Notes: generated by a model from the sequence alone, not told the origin. 64,000 bases of DNA from an uncultured Bacteroidales bacterium (GCA_902787575.1 CADAGX010000005.1:1-64000), one strand, 5' to 3'. Positions 7,943 through 16,567 are shown, numbered from the stretch's first letter. Program-made: numbers and translations.

Positions 7943-8764
7943 TTATCTGCGTCCGCCGCGAGTGGAACCGTTGGCAGGCGTCGAACTGCTCTGGCGCGTG
8001 GTGCCCGTGGGAGCCGACGTGTTAGGATTCGTCTGCCGCGTGCCCGAACCGCGTCCCGACGTCACCGTGCGATTGTTAATCTGCGGCGATTGTGTGTTAC
8101 CGCTGTTGTCGCGGTAGCGCACATCCTGCGTGCGGTTGTCGCTGTTGGGGTTGCGATAATTATTGTACGTAGTCGTATTGCGCTGCTTCAAGTTCGTACC
8201 GAAGTCGTTGCGACGCTGATTGCTGAACGTCTGGCTTCCCGTGATGCGGAAGTTGCCCTGGAAGCGGTCGCCCGTTGTGTAGCGGCTCGAGTAGAACCCG
8301 TTGTGATAGTGCTGACGGCTGTGCCCGCCCTTGTACGTCTTGTAGATGGTGGGCGCGTCGAAGTAGAAGAACGAGCGGTTGCTGTAGATCGTGTACACGC
8401 GCAGTGCCCAATTGCGGCCCGTCGAGTAGATAGGGCTGTAGAAGTACTGCGACGCCATGAATTTCGTGTATTGGCGTAGTGTCAGGATGTACCGCATGTC
8501 CTCGTTCCGCATGTCGAGATACGTGTAGTAACGGTCGATGGCGTCGGTGTAGCCAAAGACAACGTCGTCCATGATGCGTGCCGACATGTAGATGAAGTCG
8601 AAGTTCACCTCGTAGCAGTCGTCGTACTGCATGGGCGAGAGGTCCAACTCGTATGCCATACGGTCAGTAAGGAAACGCGCATGTGTGCGAATCTTGCTGG
8701 TGCTCATTGCCATGACAGCCGTTGCTGTCAGCACGAGCGATAGGGTAGTGAGTATTCTTTTCAT
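7943..8764 (-). CDS. Secreted protein of unknown function
   Basis: 273 residues with a signal peptide (MKRILTTLSLVLTATAVMA). Residues 25-130 form a conserved-looking helical domain rich in Tyr, Arg and Asp (MAYELDLSPMQYDDCY, MRYILTLRQYTKF) that resembles hypothetical exported proteins of Prevotella and Bacteroides. After about residue 150 the sequence is low-complexity: Asn, Thr, Arg, Ser and Gln repeats ending in Gly-Arg-rich GSTRGGRR, probably disordered and strongly basic. No enzyme motif seen. Own promoter at 8799-8830 and convergent terminator shared with the CobW gene. Confidence 0.75.
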   Translation of the reverse strand: MKRILTTLSLVLTATAVMAMSTSKIRTHARFLTDRMAYELDLSPMQYDDCYEVNFDFIYMSARIMDDVVFGYTDAIDRYYTYLDMRNEDMRYILTLRQYTKFMASQYFYSPIYSTGRNWALRVYTIYSNRSFFYFDAPTIYKTYKGGHSRQHYHNGFYSSRYTTGDRFQGNFRITGSQTFSNQRRNDFGTNLKQRNTTTYNNYRNPNSDNRTQDVRYRDNSGNTQSPQINNRTVTSGRGSGTRQTNPNTSAPTGTTRQSSSTPANGSTRGGRR

Positions 8765-8798
8765 AGTGTTTCGTTTTTGTGTGGTTAAACTTCTGTTG

Positions 8799-8830
8799 CA
8801 AAGTTACGGCCTTTTCTCCGACTCTCCAAA
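8799..8830 (-). promoter_or_regulatory. Promoter of the secreted unknown protein
   Basis: On the minus strand TTTG (8830-8827), a 20-base spacer, then TAACTTTG (8806-8799). The ATG at 8764 is 34 bases downstream. Confidence 0.78.
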
Positions 8831-9015
8831 TCCTTGTCGAACTTTTCTCCGTCCCTTTGCCCTTTTGACCGCTCCGTCCCCAAAAGGTTTAACTGCGTTC
8901 TCCTTCTCCTGCCTCTGCCTTACAACTCGTCATCCCATCGCATCATTTCGTACAGCTAAGAGGATATTTCGTAAATAGGTGGGGTGGGAGGGACGTGCAT
9001 TCCGAATAATTTTTC

Positions 9016-9023
9016 TACTTTTG
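9016..9023 (+). promoter_or_regulatory. -7 box for the ADP-ribosylglycohydrolase gene
   Basis: TACTTTTG, 25 bases before the ATG at 9049. No good -33 element. The 230 bases before it (8807-9015), apart from the minus-strand promoter, are pyrimidine-rich and hold no gene I can support. Confidence 0.55.
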
Positions 9024-9048
9024 CCAGCGGAAAATAGAAAACAAAACG

Positions 9049-9876
9049 ATGTGTAGTTTTGATAAGATGAAGGAGAATACGAGCAAAGCGAGGGCGATGC
9101 TGGGCGCCGTGGTGGGCGACATAGTTGGTTCGATGTACGAGCGGCTTAGCACGAAACGAGTGGACTTCGTGCTGTTTCCGCAGGGCTCGCGCTTCACGGA
9201 CGACACTGTGATGACGCTGGCCGTGGCGCAGTGGCTCATGGAGGATGAGGCTCGCACGCCTCATGGACTGGTGTGCTGCATGCAGGAACTTGGACGCCGC
9301 TATCCGCGTGCAGGATACGGCGGGCGCTTCCACAATTGGCTGTGGCAGGATTTCCCGCAGCCCTACGACAGCTGGGGCAATGGCTCGGCTATGCGTGTGA
9401 GCCCTGTGGGGTTGTATGCCAAGACGCTGGACGAGGCGCTGGCGTTGGCGGCGCTGACGGCCATGGTGAGCCACAACCATCCCGAGGGTGTGAAGGGTGC
9501 ACAGGCCATTGCTGCCTGTGTGTTCCTATGCCGCCACGGGAGAGGGAAGGAAGAGATAAGGCAGTATGTGGAGCGCATCTTCGGCTACGACCTGCACCGC
9601 AGCTTGGCCGACATACGGCCCACGTACGATTTCGACGTTTCGTGCCAGGGAAGTGTGCCGGAGGCCATCATAGCGTTTATGGAGGGTGAGACGTTCGAGG
9701 AGGTGGTGCGTCTGGCTGTCTCGTTGGGCGGAGACTCCGACACAATGGCGTGCATGGCAGGCGCCATTGCGGCGTGCTGCTATCCGATTCCCGAAGAGAT
9801 GGCCGAGCGTTGCAGCCAATTGCTGACAGACGACCTGCGCGAGACGATGGAACGCTTTGTGGCAGTTTGTGGTTGA
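9049..9876 (+). CDS. ADP-ribosylglycohydrolase family protein
   Basis: 275 residues. The family removes ADP-ribose from proteins or small molecules using two Mg ions. The metal-binding motifs are present: GAVVGDIVGSMYE near the N-terminus, RFTDDTVMT (about 56-64), NGSAMRVSPVG (about 110-120), HNHPEG and the C-terminal GGDSDTMACM. Length fits the compact bacterial ARH class. Two starts are possible: ATG 9049 (after a -7 box TACTTTTG at 9016-9023) and ATG 9067 (MKENTSK), with a TAGTTTTG at 9053-9060 before it; the conserved domain begins only at about residue 16, so both would work. No ART or macrodomain partner gene is adjacent. Confidence 0.9.
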   Translation: MCSFDKMKENTSKARAMLGAVVGDIVGSMYERLSTKRVDFVLFPQGSRFTDDTVMTLAVAQWLMEDEARTPHGLVCCMQELGRRYPRAGYGGRFHNWLWQDFPQPYDSWGNGSAMRVSPVGLYAKTLDEALALAALTAMVSHNHPEGVKGAQAIAACVFLCRHGRGKEEIRQYVERIFGYDLHRSLADIRPTYDFDVSCQGSVPEAIIAFMEGETFEEVVRLAVSLGGDSDTMACMAGAIAACCYPIPEEMAERCSQLLTDDLRETMERFVAVCG

Positions 9877-9968
9877 GGCATGGACGGAGGATTGCTGTTC
9901 ACTGCAATATGGATGGGGCGGTGATGTTTTATTTTGGTTACAGAGAATTTAAGAAGGAGAAAACGAAA

Positions 9969-10490
9969 ATGAAAACGGGAAACAAATCAAACGATGAGAA
10001 CCGCGAGTGGGCGGAGAGACAACTGGAGAAGACTTCGGAGGCTGCGGGCGAGATGGAGGAGACTGGCACACGTCAGTTGCTCCTGCAGACGCTACACGAA
10101 ATGAATTGCAACGTGGAGGAACTTGACAACGGCGAGATACTTTTTTATTTTGAAGGCGGACAATTTATGATTCGCGCTTGTGACGACTCTAATTATGCAA
10201 CGCTGTTTTACCTTTTTTTCTACGATGTGGAGCTCTACGACACGGAGCGGGTGGAGAAACTGAAGCGTGTGGTGAACCGAACGAACTCCCGACTGACGGC
10301 GCAGACGTTCTATGCAGTGGATCGCGAGCGTGGCCTGATAAATGTGCACTGCTCCTCGACGTTTTACTTCCGACCGGAAATTAGAGACAAGCACACTTAT
10401 CTGATTGCTGAACTCCGCGACATCTTTAATACGCAGCACTTCTTGTGCGGTGAGATGGCAAAAGATGATGACTGCGAGGACGAAGACTGA
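9969..10490 (+). CDS. Small acidic protein, possibly YbjN/secretion-chaperone-like fold
   Basis: 173 residues from ATG 9969, chosen because AAGGAG lies 9 bases upstream; an in-frame ATG at 9909 would add 20 residues without resemblance. The protein has a charged N-terminal 35 residues, then an alternating strand/helix domain (EELDNGEILFYFEGGQFMI, YATLFYLFFYDVELY, RLTAQTFYAVDRERG, VHCSSTFYFRP) and a very acidic tail (KDDDCEDED). The strand-turn-strand opening is reminiscent of YbjN or type III chaperone-like domains, but this is only a pattern impression. Cytosolic, no catalytic motif. It sits 92 bases after the ARH gene. Confidence 0.6.
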   Translation: MKTGNKSNDENREWAERQLEKTSEAAGEMEETGTRQLLLQTLHEMNCNVEELDNGEILFYFEGGQFMIRACDDSNYATLFYLFFYDVELYDTERVEKLKRVVNRTNSRLTAQTFYAVDRERGLINVHCSSTFYFRPEIRDKHTYLIAELRDIFNTQHFLCGEMAKDDDCEDED

Positions 10491-10553
10491 TGCAGCGTGG
10501 GCGACGCAACGTATTTTACGCTGGAAGTGTGGCGCCATGTGAGAAAAAACACT

Positions 10554-10561
10554 TATCTTTG
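10554..10561 (+). promoter_or_regulatory. -7 box for the Bax-inhibitor-like gene
   Basis: TATCTTTG, 35 bases before the ATG at 10597. No convincing -33 element. Confidence 0.6.
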
Positions 10562-10596
10562 CACACGGTAAACACGTAACAAGAAAGAATCATACG

Positions 10597-11304
10597 ATGG
10601 GATACGAAAAGAACTACGGCGAGACGTCGGCCGCGCGTGTGGCGCAGGTGACGATGAGCAAGGTGTACGGGTGGATGACGCTGGCGCTCGTGGCCAGTGC
10701 CATTGCGGCCTATTATACGGCCAGCGGCGATACGATGCGTTCGCTGGTTTTCGGCAACAAACTGGGCTTCTTTGGGCTGATGATGGCGGAAGTGGCGCTT
10801 GTGGTCTACCTAAGTGCGCGCATCACGCGGCTTTCGTTTGGCGCGGCTGCCGCGCTGTTTGGCGGCTATTCGGTGCTGAACGGGGTGACGATGGCCGGTG
10901 TGCTGCTGATTTATTCATCCAGCACGGTGCATGCGGCATTCCTCGCGACGGCGTTGACGTTTGGCGTTATGTCGTTTGTGGGCTATACCACGGAGAAGGA
11001 CCTCACAAGCATCGGCTCCTACCTGATGATGGCTCTCGTGGGACTTATCATAGGCACGCTGGTGAATGTATTCTTTCATCTGACATGGCTGCAGTCGCTC
11101 ATCACGTATGCCGGCCTTATAATTTTCGTCGGACTGACGGCGTACGATACGCAGCGAGTGAAGAATACGCTCAACTACGCCAACGCCGCTGGTTACGAAG
11201 TGGAGACGCGTAAAATTGCACTCATGGGAGCGCTGAATCTCTATCTCGACTTCGTGAATATGTTCCTCTACATTCTGCGCCTGCTGGGCGGCAGGCAGAA
11301 CTAA
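10597..11304 (+). CDS. Bax inhibitor-1 / YccA family membrane protein
   Basis: 235 residues with seven predicted hydrophobic segments (roughly 25-45, 53-73, 79-98, 102-122, 131-150, 157-177 and 205-228), the layout of the UPF0005/BI-1 family. The family signature at the end of helix 6 is present as FVGLTAYDTQRVK, and the C-terminal part has ALNLYLDFVNMFLYILRLLG. Bacterial members are inner-membrane proteins, some acting as pH-sensitive calcium leaks, others (YccA) interacting with the FtsH protease. The AlkD-like gene begins 19 bases after the stop, so the two may share a transcript. Confidence 0.92.
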   Translation: MGYEKNYGETSAARVAQVTMSKVYGWMTLALVASAIAAYYTASGDTMRSLVFGNKLGFFGLMMAEVALVVYLSARITRLSFGAAAALFGGYSVLNGVTMAGVLLIYSSSTVHAAFLATALTFGVMSFVGYTTEKDLTSIGSYLMMALVGLIIGTLVNVFFHLTWLQSLITYAGLIIFVGLTAYDTQRVKNTLNYANAAGYEVETRKIALMGALNLYLDFVNMFLYILRLLGGRQN

Positions 11305-11323
11305 TGCGGCGAACATACGCTGT

Positions 11324-12100
11324 ATGACGGCACACGAGATTATACTTCGACTGGAGGCGCTGCGCGACGACGGGCAGCGCCTCGGTCTTATGCGCTTCTT
11401 CAAGACGGGCCCCGGCCAATATGGCGAGGGCGACGAGTTCCTGGGGCTGAAAGTGCCGCAGACGCGCGAGGTGGTGCGGGCCGTGGAACGCGAGACTCCG
11501 CTCTCGGAAGTGCCGGCCCTGCTGACATCGCCGTGGCACGAGGTGCGACTCTGCGGCTTGTTGCTCATGGTGGCCAAGTTCGAGCGGCTGGCCACGAAAC
11601 GCCTCGAGAACGACGCCGAGGCCGCTCGCCAGCGCGACGAAATTCTGACGCTCTATCTCCGTAACGCCGAGCGTGCCAACAACTGGGACCTCGTGGACAT
11701 GTCTGCGCCCCGCATTCTGGGGCACTGGTTGCTGCTGCCCACATGGCTGGGCGGCAAGGAGCTGGGTCAGCATCGCGCGTACAAACTTCGCACGCTCGAC
11801 GCACTGGCCGAGAGCAATTGCCTGTGGCGGCAGCGCATGAGCATCGTATGCACGTGGTGGACATCGCAGGCAGGCGACGCTTCGTGGTGTCTCCGATACG
11901 CTGACATGCTTGTGGAACATCCGCACGACTTGATGCACAAGGCGGTGGGATGGATGCTGCGCGAGATGGGCAAGCGCGTCTCGATCGACTTGCTGCGCGA
12001 ATTCCTGCGCCAGCACGTTCACCAGATGCCGCGCACAGCGCTGCGTTACGCCATCGAGAAGCTGTCGCCCGACGAGCGACGCTACTGGATGACACTCTGA
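11324..12100 (+). CDS. DNA alkylation repair protein, AlkD-like
   Basis: 258 residues of all-alpha HEAT-like repeats. Diagnostic stretches of the DNA_alkylation_repair family are YGEGDEFLGLKVPQTREVV (about 29-47), ARQRDEILTLYLRNAERANNWDLVD and HDLMHKAVGWMLREMGKR (about 202-219). AlkD excises N3- and N7-alkylpurines without base flipping. The aromatic and acidic residues used for this (Trp and Asp in NNWDLVD, Trp in KAVGWMLRE) are present. Cytosolic; follows the Bax-inhibitor-like gene by 19 bases and is closed by a classical terminator. Confidence 0.92.
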   Translation: MTAHEIILRLEALRDDGQRLGLMRFFKTGPGQYGEGDEFLGLKVPQTREVVRAVERETPLSEVPALLTSPWHEVRLCGLLLMVAKFERLATKRLENDAEAARQRDEILTLYLRNAERANNWDLVDMSAPRILGHWLLLPTWLGGKELGQHRAYKLRTLDALAESNCLWRQRMSIVCTWWTSQAGDASWCLRYADMLVEHPHDLMHKAVGWMLREMGKRVSIDLLREFLRQHVHQMPRTALRYAIEKLSPDERRYWMTL

Positions 12101-12107
12101 CACTTTG

Positions 12108-12136
12108 CGACGCGAGAAACCTCGCGTCGTTTTTTT
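12108..12136 (+). terminator. Intrinsic terminator after the AlkD-like gene
   Basis: Perfect 9-bp stem CGACGCGAG / CTCGCGTCG with a 4-base AAAC loop, followed by seven T. Begins 8 bases after the stop codon. Confidence 0.92.
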
Positions 12137-12175
12137 GTTGCTGCGTGTGGGCGGAAGATTTCCCACACGTGGCAT

Positions 12176-13111
12176 TTATTTTATCTTCAGTGTGAAATGG
12201 AAAGCCAGCCCGCCCTCGGGATTGAGCGAGGCGCTGATGGTGCCGCCGTGCATTTGCACAGCATTTTTCACGATGGAGAGTCCGAGGCCGGTGCCGCCGA
12301 GCGAGCGGCTGCGACTCTTGTCGAGCCGATAGAAGCGTTCGAAGATGCGTGGCAGGTGCTCGGCCGGCACACCCTGCCCGTTGTCGCTGAAACAGAAATT
12401 CCATGCATCACTGGTGCGCTGGGCTGTGAGCTCTGCCGTGGCACCTGCTCCGGCATAGTTGATGGCGTTGTCGAGGAGGTTGCGGAAAATGCTGTAGATG
12501 AGTTGTGGATTGGCCAGAATGCTGATGTCGGACGGCAGGCAGTTGCGCACGCCCACGTGTTTCTCTTCGGCTGCATGCGCCGTATCTTGTATGGCCTCCT
12601 GTACGATTTCGGCCACGTCCAGTTGTTGGCGTTCCAGCATGTGAGGCGCGTTGTCCATGCGGTTCAGCAGCGAGAGGTCTTGCAGCATGGCCGTGAGTTG
12701 GCGCGCCTGATGGTGCGTGCGGAGAATGAACTTCTGCTGTGTCTCGGCGTCGATGTCGGGATTGTCGAGAATAGTTTCGGTATAGCCGAGAATGGAAGTG
12801 ACGGGTGTCTTCAGTTCGTGCGCGATATTCTGCGTGAGCTCGCGGCGCATACGGTTCTCTTTTTCGGCCTGCGTGCGGCTGATGCGCTCGTCCATGCGTC
12901 GGGCATACTGATGGAGCAAGGCTGCCAACCCGACCATGACGACGAGCGAGAAAGTGAGCAAGTGCCAGTCGCTGGCCTCGGAGAAGGGACGGAGAAAAAT
13001 GCGGTCGTAGTCTTCGAAAAGTATGAAGATAATGGCATAGACGGCAAAGATGGCCATAACGCTGAAGAACATCTTCTGTCCCTCGGTGAGTATGCGCTTC
13101 CTCGTTTTCAT
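12176..13111 (-). CDS. Two-component sensor histidine kinase, PhoR-like
   Basis: 311 residues from ATG 13111; this ATG overlaps the stop of the response regulator (ATGA), so the two are translationally coupled. Two membrane helices (about 15-34 and 50-68) enclose only about 15 residues, so there is almost no periplasmic sensor domain. A HisKA domain follows with NIAHELKTPVTSILGY (phosphorylated His about 97), then the ATPase domain with N-box NLLDNAINYAG, G1 DNGQGVP, F-box IFERFYR and G2 GGTGLGLSIV. The short sensor suggests it reads the state of another membrane protein, plausibly the phosphate transporter encoded two genes upstream, as PhoR reads the Pst system. Confidence 0.92.
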   Translation of the reverse strand: MKTRKRILTEGQKMFFSVMAIFAVYAIIFILFEDYDRIFLRPFSEASDWHLLTFSLVVMVGLAALLHQYARRMDERISRTQAEKENRMRRELTQNIAHELKTPVTSILGYTETILDNPDIDAETQQKFILRTHHQARQLTAMLQDLSLLNRMDNAPHMLERQQLDVAEIVQEAIQDTAHAAEEKHVGVRNCLPSDISILANPQLIYSIFRNLLDNAINYAGAGATAELTAQRTSDAWNFCFSDNGQGVPAEHLPRIFERFYRLDKSRSRSLGGTGLGLSIVKNAVQMHGGTISASLNPEGGLAFHFTLKIK

Positions 13112-13845
13112 AGGCTGAAACTGTAGCCGAATCCGAGGCGCGTGGTCAGTCGGCTGGCGTAGGGACCGATTTTCTTGCGGATGCGTGTGATATTTACGTC
13201 CACCGTGCGCAGCGTCACGACTACATCTTTTGGCCATGCGCGCTCGAGCAGTTGCTGGCGCGAGAAGACGGTGCCGCGGTTGGTGAGCAACAGCCACAGG
13301 AGCTCGAACTCGGTGCGGGTGAAAGGTATGGGACTGCCGTCGATGCACACACTTTTGTCGGCCTGCTGCATGACAAGGCCATCGCACTGCGCACGCAGTT
13401 CCTCGGCGACGGCGCTGGTGCGCGCCAGCACGGCTCGCACGCGTGCCACCACTTCGCGCACGGAGAAAGGTTTCGGTATGTAGTCGTCGGCACCTAAGCG
13501 GAAACCGGCCAATACGTCGTCTTCCGATTCTCTGGCTGTCAGGAAGATGATGGGCGGGCAATGGGGAAGTTGACGGAGACGATGTGCCAACTCGAAGCCA
13601 TCCATGCCTGGCATCATCACATCGAGCAGCAGCAAGTCTACGTGCGTAGTGCCGTCAGCTGCGTTCTTCTCGGCGGGAGGTAAGCTCACTAGCTCGCCGT
13701 TCTTGGCGGTGAGGCCCAAAATGGCGAGTGCGTCGGAGGCAGAATGCGCTGCGGCTGTGTCGTAGCCGGCAGCCTCGAGGTTGAAGCGCAGGATGTCGCA
13801 CAAGTCGGGCTCGTCGTCTACAATCAGAATTCGTTTTTTGCTCAT
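13108..13845 (-). CDS. OmpR/PhoB-family response regulator
   Basis: 245 residues. Receiver domain with the acidic pair in LIVDDEPD, phospho-acceptor Asp in LLLLDVMMPGMDG, conserved Thr in FLTARES and Lys in YIPKPFS. A winged-helix DNA-binding domain follows from about residue 150 (FTRTEFELLWLL, RTVDVNITRIRKKIG, TRLGFGYSF). Between beta-2 and the phospho-acceptor Asp there is an unusual insert of about 20 residues (roughly 46-68, LTAKNGELVSLPPAEKNAAD). Encoded between the Na/phosphate symporter (9-base gap) and the kinase (4-base overlap). Probably controls this operon and other phosphate genes. Confidence 0.93.
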   Translation of the reverse strand: MSKKRILIVDDEPDLCDILRFNLEAAGYDTAAAHSASDALAILGLTAKNGELVSLPPAEKNAADGTTHVDLLLLDVMMPGMDGFELAHRLRQLPHCPPIIFLTARESEDDVLAGFRLGADDYIPKPFSVREVVARVRAVLARTSAVAEELRAQCDGLVMQQADKSVCIDGSPIPFTRTEFELLWLLLTNRGTVFSRQQLLERAWPKDVVVTLRTVDVNITRIRKKIGPYASRLTTRLGFGYSFSL

Positions 13846-13854
13846 GGGCTTTTC

Positions 13855-15582
13855 CTACCTTTGTTCCAGACGTGCTTCCACCACGTTCACCACGTAGTCG
13901 CCCAGCCGCTCGCATTCGTTTACGAAGTCTATGTACATGGTGCCCACCGAATAGTCGTAGTCGTGCTGACCGACAGCTTCGATGTTTTCCGTCTTGAGCC
14001 GGTTGCGCAAGGCGTTGAGGTCGTTCTCGATGCGGAATGTTTCGTCCATTGTGAAGTCTTCGCGGCGTCCTTGCATAATTCGGTTCATCTGAGTGAGCGC
14101 GTCGTCGGCTAACTGCATCACTTCCTTCATCGTGGATGTTTGCCACGGCGTGAACTGCTGGTCTGACGCTTCGTGGCGTCGCAGCGTGCGAGCCAGATTG
14201 TAGCAGGCGTCGCCGATGCTTTCCAACTCGCTCACTTCGCGCATCATCTGTCGAATGATGGCCTTCGTCTCGTCGCTCAGGTGGGCATCGCTCACGGCCT
14301 CGAGATAGCTGGCAATCTCAATCTCCATGTTGTCGGCAATGTTCTCGTACTTCTCGATGCGCTGGAAATCGCGGTCGAAGTCGTCGCCGTGCTTCTCGAG
14401 CAACTGGCGCACCATGCCGAACATGCGCTGCATGCGCTGGGCAAAGAGAGCTGCCTCCTTCTGCGCCTGCAGGACTGCAATTTCGGGCGTCTCCAACAAA
14501 CCTCCGTTGATGTATTTCAGACGCGACACTTCGGAATCATCCGTGTCGCCTCGTTTGTCGCGGATGACGCGGCATACAATCTTCTCTATCTGCGGTACGA
14601 ACCACACCAGTATCGTTGTGTTTGCCACGTTGAAACACGTATGGAAGGTGGCCAGCACCACGTTAAGCAGGGCTGCGTTGGCCAGAAATGCAGCTTCGCC
14701 GACTGTCTCCTTCGTCATCGACGAATCGTATCCCACCAGCGAGCACACTGCATCTACGAAAGGATGGAAGACAAGCAGCATCCAGCACACACCGAAGAGA
14801 TTGAAGAACATGTGGGCGAAAGCAGCTCGACGGGCTTGCGTGGACGCCGTCATGGCTGCCAGGTTGGAAGTTACCGTCGTACCGATGTTCTCGCCCATCA
14901 CCAATGCGATGCCTTGGTAGATGGGTAGGGCGCCGCTCGAACACAGAATCATCGTGATGGCCATCACTGCAGCCGACGACTGCACACACATCGTCAACAC
15001 GCCGCCCATGAGCAGGAATATCAGCGTGGTGGTGTAACTGTGCGCGTCGAACGAGGCAAAGAAGCGGAGTACGGCCTCCTGTTCGCCCAGATTCATGTCC
15101 ACGCCCGTCTGTCGCAATGTGCCCAATCCGAGGAACATGAAAGCAATGCCGAAGAGGAAGTCGCCCACCGTCTCGTGTCGCTTGCGGTAGATGAGCGACA
15201 TGCCCACGATGAAGGCGGGCCAGATGAAGTCTGTGATGTTGAAGGTGAAACCTGCCGACATAATCCATGCCGTCAGCGTCGTGCCGATGTTGGCACCCAT
15301 AATGACGCTGATGGCTTGTGCCAGCGTCAGTAGTCCCGCGTTTACAAACGAAACGGTCATCACGGTCGTGGCTGTACTGCTCTGCACTGCAGCCGTCACT
15401 GTCATACCCGTCAGAATTCCCGTCAGGCGGTTTGTGGTCATCCGTCCCAAGATGTGTCGCAACTGCGGGCCAGCCATTTTCTGCAACGCCTCGCTCATCT
15501 GCTTCATTCCGAACATCAGTAGCGCCAACGACCCAAGTAGCCGGAAAACCAATATCACAATTTCACCGTTTGTCTCGCTCAT
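13855..15582 (-). CDS. Na/phosphate symporter with C-terminal PhoU-like domain
   Basis: 575 residues. The first about 320 residues are a Na/Pi-cotransporter (NptA/SLC34-like) membrane domain with two related halves that carry the QSS motif: VTAAVQSSTATTVMT (about 61-75) and MCVQSSAAVMAITM (about 198-211). From about 370 a soluble helical PhoU-like domain follows (FAQRMQRMFGMVRQLLEKH, SELESIGDACYNLARTLRR, NECERLGDYVVNVVEARL). Known relatives import phosphate with sodium, and the PhoU part is thought to gate or signal. First gene of an operon with the response regulator and kinase. Confidence 0.92.
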   Translation of the reverse strand: MSETNGEIVILVFRLLGSLALLMFGMKQMSEALQKMAGPQLRHILGRMTTNRLTGILTGMTVTAAVQSSTATTVMTVSFVNAGLLTLAQAISVIMGANIGTTLTAWIMSAGFTFNITDFIWPAFIVGMSLIYRKRHETVGDFLFGIAFMFLGLGTLRQTGVDMNLGEQEAVLRFFASFDAHSYTTTLIFLLMGGVLTMCVQSSAAVMAITMILCSSGALPIYQGIALVMGENIGTTVTSNLAAMTASTQARRAAFAHMFFNLFGVCWMLLVFHPFVDAVCSLVGYDSSMTKETVGEAAFLANAALLNVVLATFHTCFNVANTTILVWFVPQIEKIVCRVIRDKRGDTDDSEVSRLKYINGGLLETPEIAVLQAQKEAALFAQRMQRMFGMVRQLLEKHGDDFDRDFQRIEKYENIADNMEIEIASYLEAVSDAHLSDETKAIIRQMMREVSELESIGDACYNLARTLRRHEASDQQFTPWQTSTMKEVMQLADDALTQMNRIMQGRREDFTMDETFRIENDLNALRNRLKTENIEAVGQHDYDYSVGTMYIDFVNECERLGDYVVNVVEARLEQR

Positions 15583-15616
15583 AATAATTCTTTTCTTTCG
15601 TTGTTTATTTGTGCTG

Positions 15617-15651
15617 CAAAGTTATGCCATTCCTGTTGCTTCGTGAAGCAA
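15617..15651 (-). promoter_or_regulatory. Promoter and possible operator of the phosphate operon
   Basis: The -7 box TAACTTTG is at 15624-15617 on the minus strand, 34 bases before the ATG. Directly upstream at 15636-15651 is a perfect inverted repeat TTGCTTC-GT-GAAGCAA, placed where a regulator would contact the -33 region. A TTG at 15651-15649 gives a 24-base spacer, longer than usual. Confidence 0.6.
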
Positions 15652-15735
15652 TCCGTATTTCATTCCTGTTACATTTCGAAACACATGGCATCATTGAACT
15701 CTGACCTCAAAATCTGTTTTTCCTTGCTGTTGCCA

Positions 15736-16530
15736 TTACTTTTTCCTTTGGTACACCTTTATCCAGTCCACACGGAGTTCGGTGGGCAGCTGCTCGGGTT
15801 TATCCACCGGACCGACCCATTTGCCGCCAAGCTGGTTGGAGAGGATGATATAGAAGGGATAGTTGACCCACGGGAACTGATAGGATTCTCCGTCTCGGCG
15901 GCGGTAGGTGAAGGTCTTGCGGCCGTTGGTAAAGAGGCAGAGGCTATCGGGGTGTATCTCGGCAGCGTAGGTGTTCCAGTCGTCGCGGCGGATGGGAGCC
16001 GTCACGGAATGTCGTTCTTTCTTGTCGATGTGGAGCGTGTGGTGCGAGTGGACGGTCTGATAGACGAACGTGTCGGCGCGCAGATGCTCCATGAGGTCGA
16101 TTTCGGCGTAGTCGGGTGCGGGCATGATTGTGTCGGGCATGAGCCAGAGGGCAGGCCAAAAGCCGTTGGCCGAACTGAACTTAGCTCGTACCTCCACGCG
16201 TGCCATGCGGAACGATTTCTTGTGGCGGCTGCTGACGCCTCCGGTCAGAAAGGCGGTGGTGTCGGCCGTGGTGTGGTCGTTCTGTATGCCCAGCAGCACG
16301 AGCTGGCCGTCTTCCACGCGGGCAAGGTCGGGCCGCAGCGACATCATGTCGTTCCAATCCGATGGTCCTTTGCCTACGCGCGTCCACACCTTGGTATCAA
16401 TTTCCTTGCCGTTGAAGTCTTCGGTCCATACGCGGTGCCAGCCTGAGTGGGTGGCGCAGGAGGCTGCGAGGAGTGCAAGGCTGAGCAGTGCGGCCCAGCG
16501 TGCGCCTTTTGTAATGGAGTGCCTTACCAT
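15736..16530 (-). CDS. GH16-family endo-beta-glucanase-like lipoprotein
   Basis: 264 residues from ATG 16530 (MVRHSITKGARW); a longer frame to 16668 would overlap the small-protein gene and lacks a signal. Lipoprotein signal with lipobox LAASC (Cys about 24). The GH16 jelly-roll domain fills the rest: WTEDFNG near the start, GGVSSRHKKSFRMARVEV, ANGFWPALWLMP, then the catalytic motif EIDLMEH (Glu nucleophile, Asp, Glu acid/base) and FYIILSNQLGG. The E-x-D-x-x-E spacing is the beta-bulge form seen in laminarinase/lichenase-like GH16. Likely cleaves beta-1,3 or mixed beta-glucans at the cell surface. Last gene of the 29.2-15.7 kb operon. Confidence 0.9.
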   Translation of the reverse strand: MVRHSITKGARWAALLSLALLAASCATHSGWHRVWTEDFNGKEIDTKVWTRVGKGPSDWNDMMSLRPDLARVEDGQLVLLGIQNDHTTADTTAFLTGGVSSRHKKSFRMARVEVRAKFSSANGFWPALWLMPDTIMPAPDYAEIDLMEHLRADTFVYQTVHSHHTLHIDKKERHSVTAPIRRDDWNTYAAEIHPDSLCLFTNGRKTFTYRRRDGESYQFPWVNYPFYIILSNQLGGKWVGPVDKPEQLPTELRVDWIKVYQRKK

Positions 16531-16567
16531 ATTTATTAAAGGATTATCCGTAACTAACGGCAACGGC

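Noticed and set aside
9750..9968. Longer start for the acidic unknown protein
   Set aside because: The extension overlaps the 3' end of the ADP-ribosylglycohydrolase gene in another frame; AAGGAG before ATG 9969 marks the start.
12108..12129. Member of the phased CGTCG motif family
   Set aside because: CGACGCGAG/CTCGCGTCG is a terminator stem with a T-tract and no 22-base partner.
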